A DNA stretch of 20,606 nucleotides. Source: JAIYDJ01 sp031398695. Its GTDB lineage: Bacteria; Pseudomonadota; Alphaproteobacteria; Rhodobacterales; Rhodobacteraceae. This document shows positions 19,846 through 20,606 of this stretch, piece by piece. Each line of letters opens with the position of its first letter. The first letter of the stretch is position 1. The notes under the pieces are model-generated. The model made no database searches and had not been told where the DNA came from. It worked only from the letters and a program-made list of their open reading frames with translations. Both the position numbers and the translations under genes were made by a program. The DNA lies in assembly GCA_031398695.1 (NCBI GenBank), contig JANNNU010000119.1:1-20606 (forward strand), in the 5' to 3' direction.

Positions 19846-20606
19846 AGAAAGGGCCGGGTCTGCGCATCTATGCCATCGCCTATCTGATCTTCCTTTATGC
19901 GCCCATCGCGCTACTGCCGATGTTTGCCTTCAACGAAAGCAAGGTGATCGCCTTTCCGCTGACCGGATTTTCCACCCAGTGGTTCGCCGCGATGTGGGAG
20001 GATGAACAGCTGTTTCGGGCGTTGCGCAACTCGATGGTGATCTCGTCGTCGACGGCGATCTTTGCGACCGCCCTGGGCATCTTTGCGGCCCGGGCCAGCA
20101 CGCGCTATCAGTTTCCGGCAAAGGGTGGGCTGATCGCGCTGATCATGTTGCCGTTGGTCCTACCCGAGATGATCATGGCGATGGCGCTGCTGGTGGTGCT
20201 GTTGCGGATCGGCATTCCGCTGTCGATCTGGACGATCATCCTTGGCCACATCCTGATCTGCACGCCGTTTGCAGTGGCGATCCTGTCGTCGGCGTTCCAG
20301 TCGCTCGACAAGTCGCTGGAAGAGGCCGCCTACGACCTTGGCGAAAATGCGTTCTCTACCTTTCGGCTGATCATCCTGCCGCTGGTGATGCCGGGCATCG
20401 TAAGCTCGCTGTTGATCTGTTTCACGATCAGTCTGGATGAATTCATAATCGCCTATTTCTTAGGGGGGTCGGATACACCCTTGTCGGCCTACATCTATGG
20501 CCAGTTTCGCTTTCCGGCGCGGGTGCCTGCGATGCTGGCGCTGGGGACGATTTTGGTGTTCGTGTCGATCCTGCTGCTGTCGATCGCCGAATATTTCCGC
20601 CGTCGT
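19842..20606 (+). CDS. PotC-like polyamine-type ABC importer permease, partial
   Basis: 255 codons visible with no stop before the window edge; from usual PotC lengths only a short tail is probably missing. Membrane helices begin at about residue 10 (YAIAYLIFLYAPIALLPMFAF). The EAA loop is at about 160-186 (EEAAYDLGENAFSTFRLIIL), followed by ICFTISLDEFIIAYFLGG, characteristic of PotC/PotI. Together with the preceding PotB-like protein it would form the heterodimeric translocation channel. ATG 19842 overlaps the upstream stop (ATGA), so the two subunits are translationally coupled in a 1:1 ratio. Confidence 0.9.
   Translation, partial: MKKGPGLRIYAIAYLIFLYAPIALLPMFAFNESKVIAFPLTGFSTQWFAAMWEDEQLFRALRNSMVISSSTAIFATALGIFAARASTRYQFPAKGGLIALIMLPLVLPEMIMAMALLVVLLRIGIPLSIWTIILGHILICTPFAVAILSSAFQSLDKSLEEAAYDLGENAFSTFRLIILPLVMPGIVSSLLICFTISLDEFIIAYFLGGSDTPLSAYIYGQFRFPARVPAMLALGTILVFVSILLLSIAEYFRRR

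Noticed and set aside
1..20606. CRISPR arrays, insertion sequences, prophage genes or toxin-antitoxin pairs.
   Set aside because: No regularly spaced repeats, transposase motifs, integrases or small paired toxin genes were seen on either strand.

Overview
The window is a GC-rich chromosomal segment that looks alphaproteobacterial, most likely order Rhodobacterales (Rhodobacteraceae or Roseobacteraceae). The clues are the typical N-terminus of ribosomal protein L13, a small DUF1127 protein, and a C-run/G-run palindromic intergenic repeat at about 8014-8064 that I recall from many genomes of this order. There are no insertion sequences, phage genes or CRISPR arrays. The content is mostly core and lineage-conserved genes, so this is not an obvious accessory island.

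Layout. At the left edge is the N-terminal part of a LOG-family Rossmann protein (minus strand), divergent from a membrane-anchored LysM protein. The 3' end of the LysM gene overlaps a convergent ArsR-family repressor gene (2035-2403). Divergent from arsR is an Atm1-type ABC exporter (2495-4336). A 24-bp palindrome just upstream of the arsR start codon makes these two look like a regulator-exporter pair. Next comes a yfgM-like / bamB / der cluster (4405-7994), the same gene order as in E. coli, linking SecYEG-associated quality control, outer-membrane protein assembly and 50S ribosome maturation.

A convergent repeat follows, then on the minus strand tRNA-Gln(UUG), serS and a TspO-like membrane protein whose start codon abuts the serS stop codon. 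A BaiN/RdsA-type flavoprotein lies on the plus strand. The minus strand then carries a tight kpsT-kpsE-kdsA operon: ATPase and inner-membrane/periplasmic adaptor of a group-2-type capsule exporter, plus the enzyme for Kdo synthesis. The exporter's membrane permease (KpsM) is not in the window. A perfect 9-bp-arm palindrome sits just upstream of kpsT.

On the plus strand follow an SseB-family gene and the rplM-rpsI ribosomal operon, preceded by an unusually structured leader with several inverted repeats and followed by a strong terminator. A second terminator, in the opposite direction, ends a minus-strand DUF1127 gene. Divergent from it is a MocR-type (GntR-aminotransferase) regulator with direct repeats in its promoter. 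The window ends in two PotB/PotC-like permeases of a polyamine-type ABC importer, the second cut off by the window edge.

The most interesting signals are regulatory rather than new gene families: the putative ArsR operator beside the Atm1-like exporter, the kps palindrome, the rplM leader, and the MocR direct repeats. No clearly new multi-gene system is visible.
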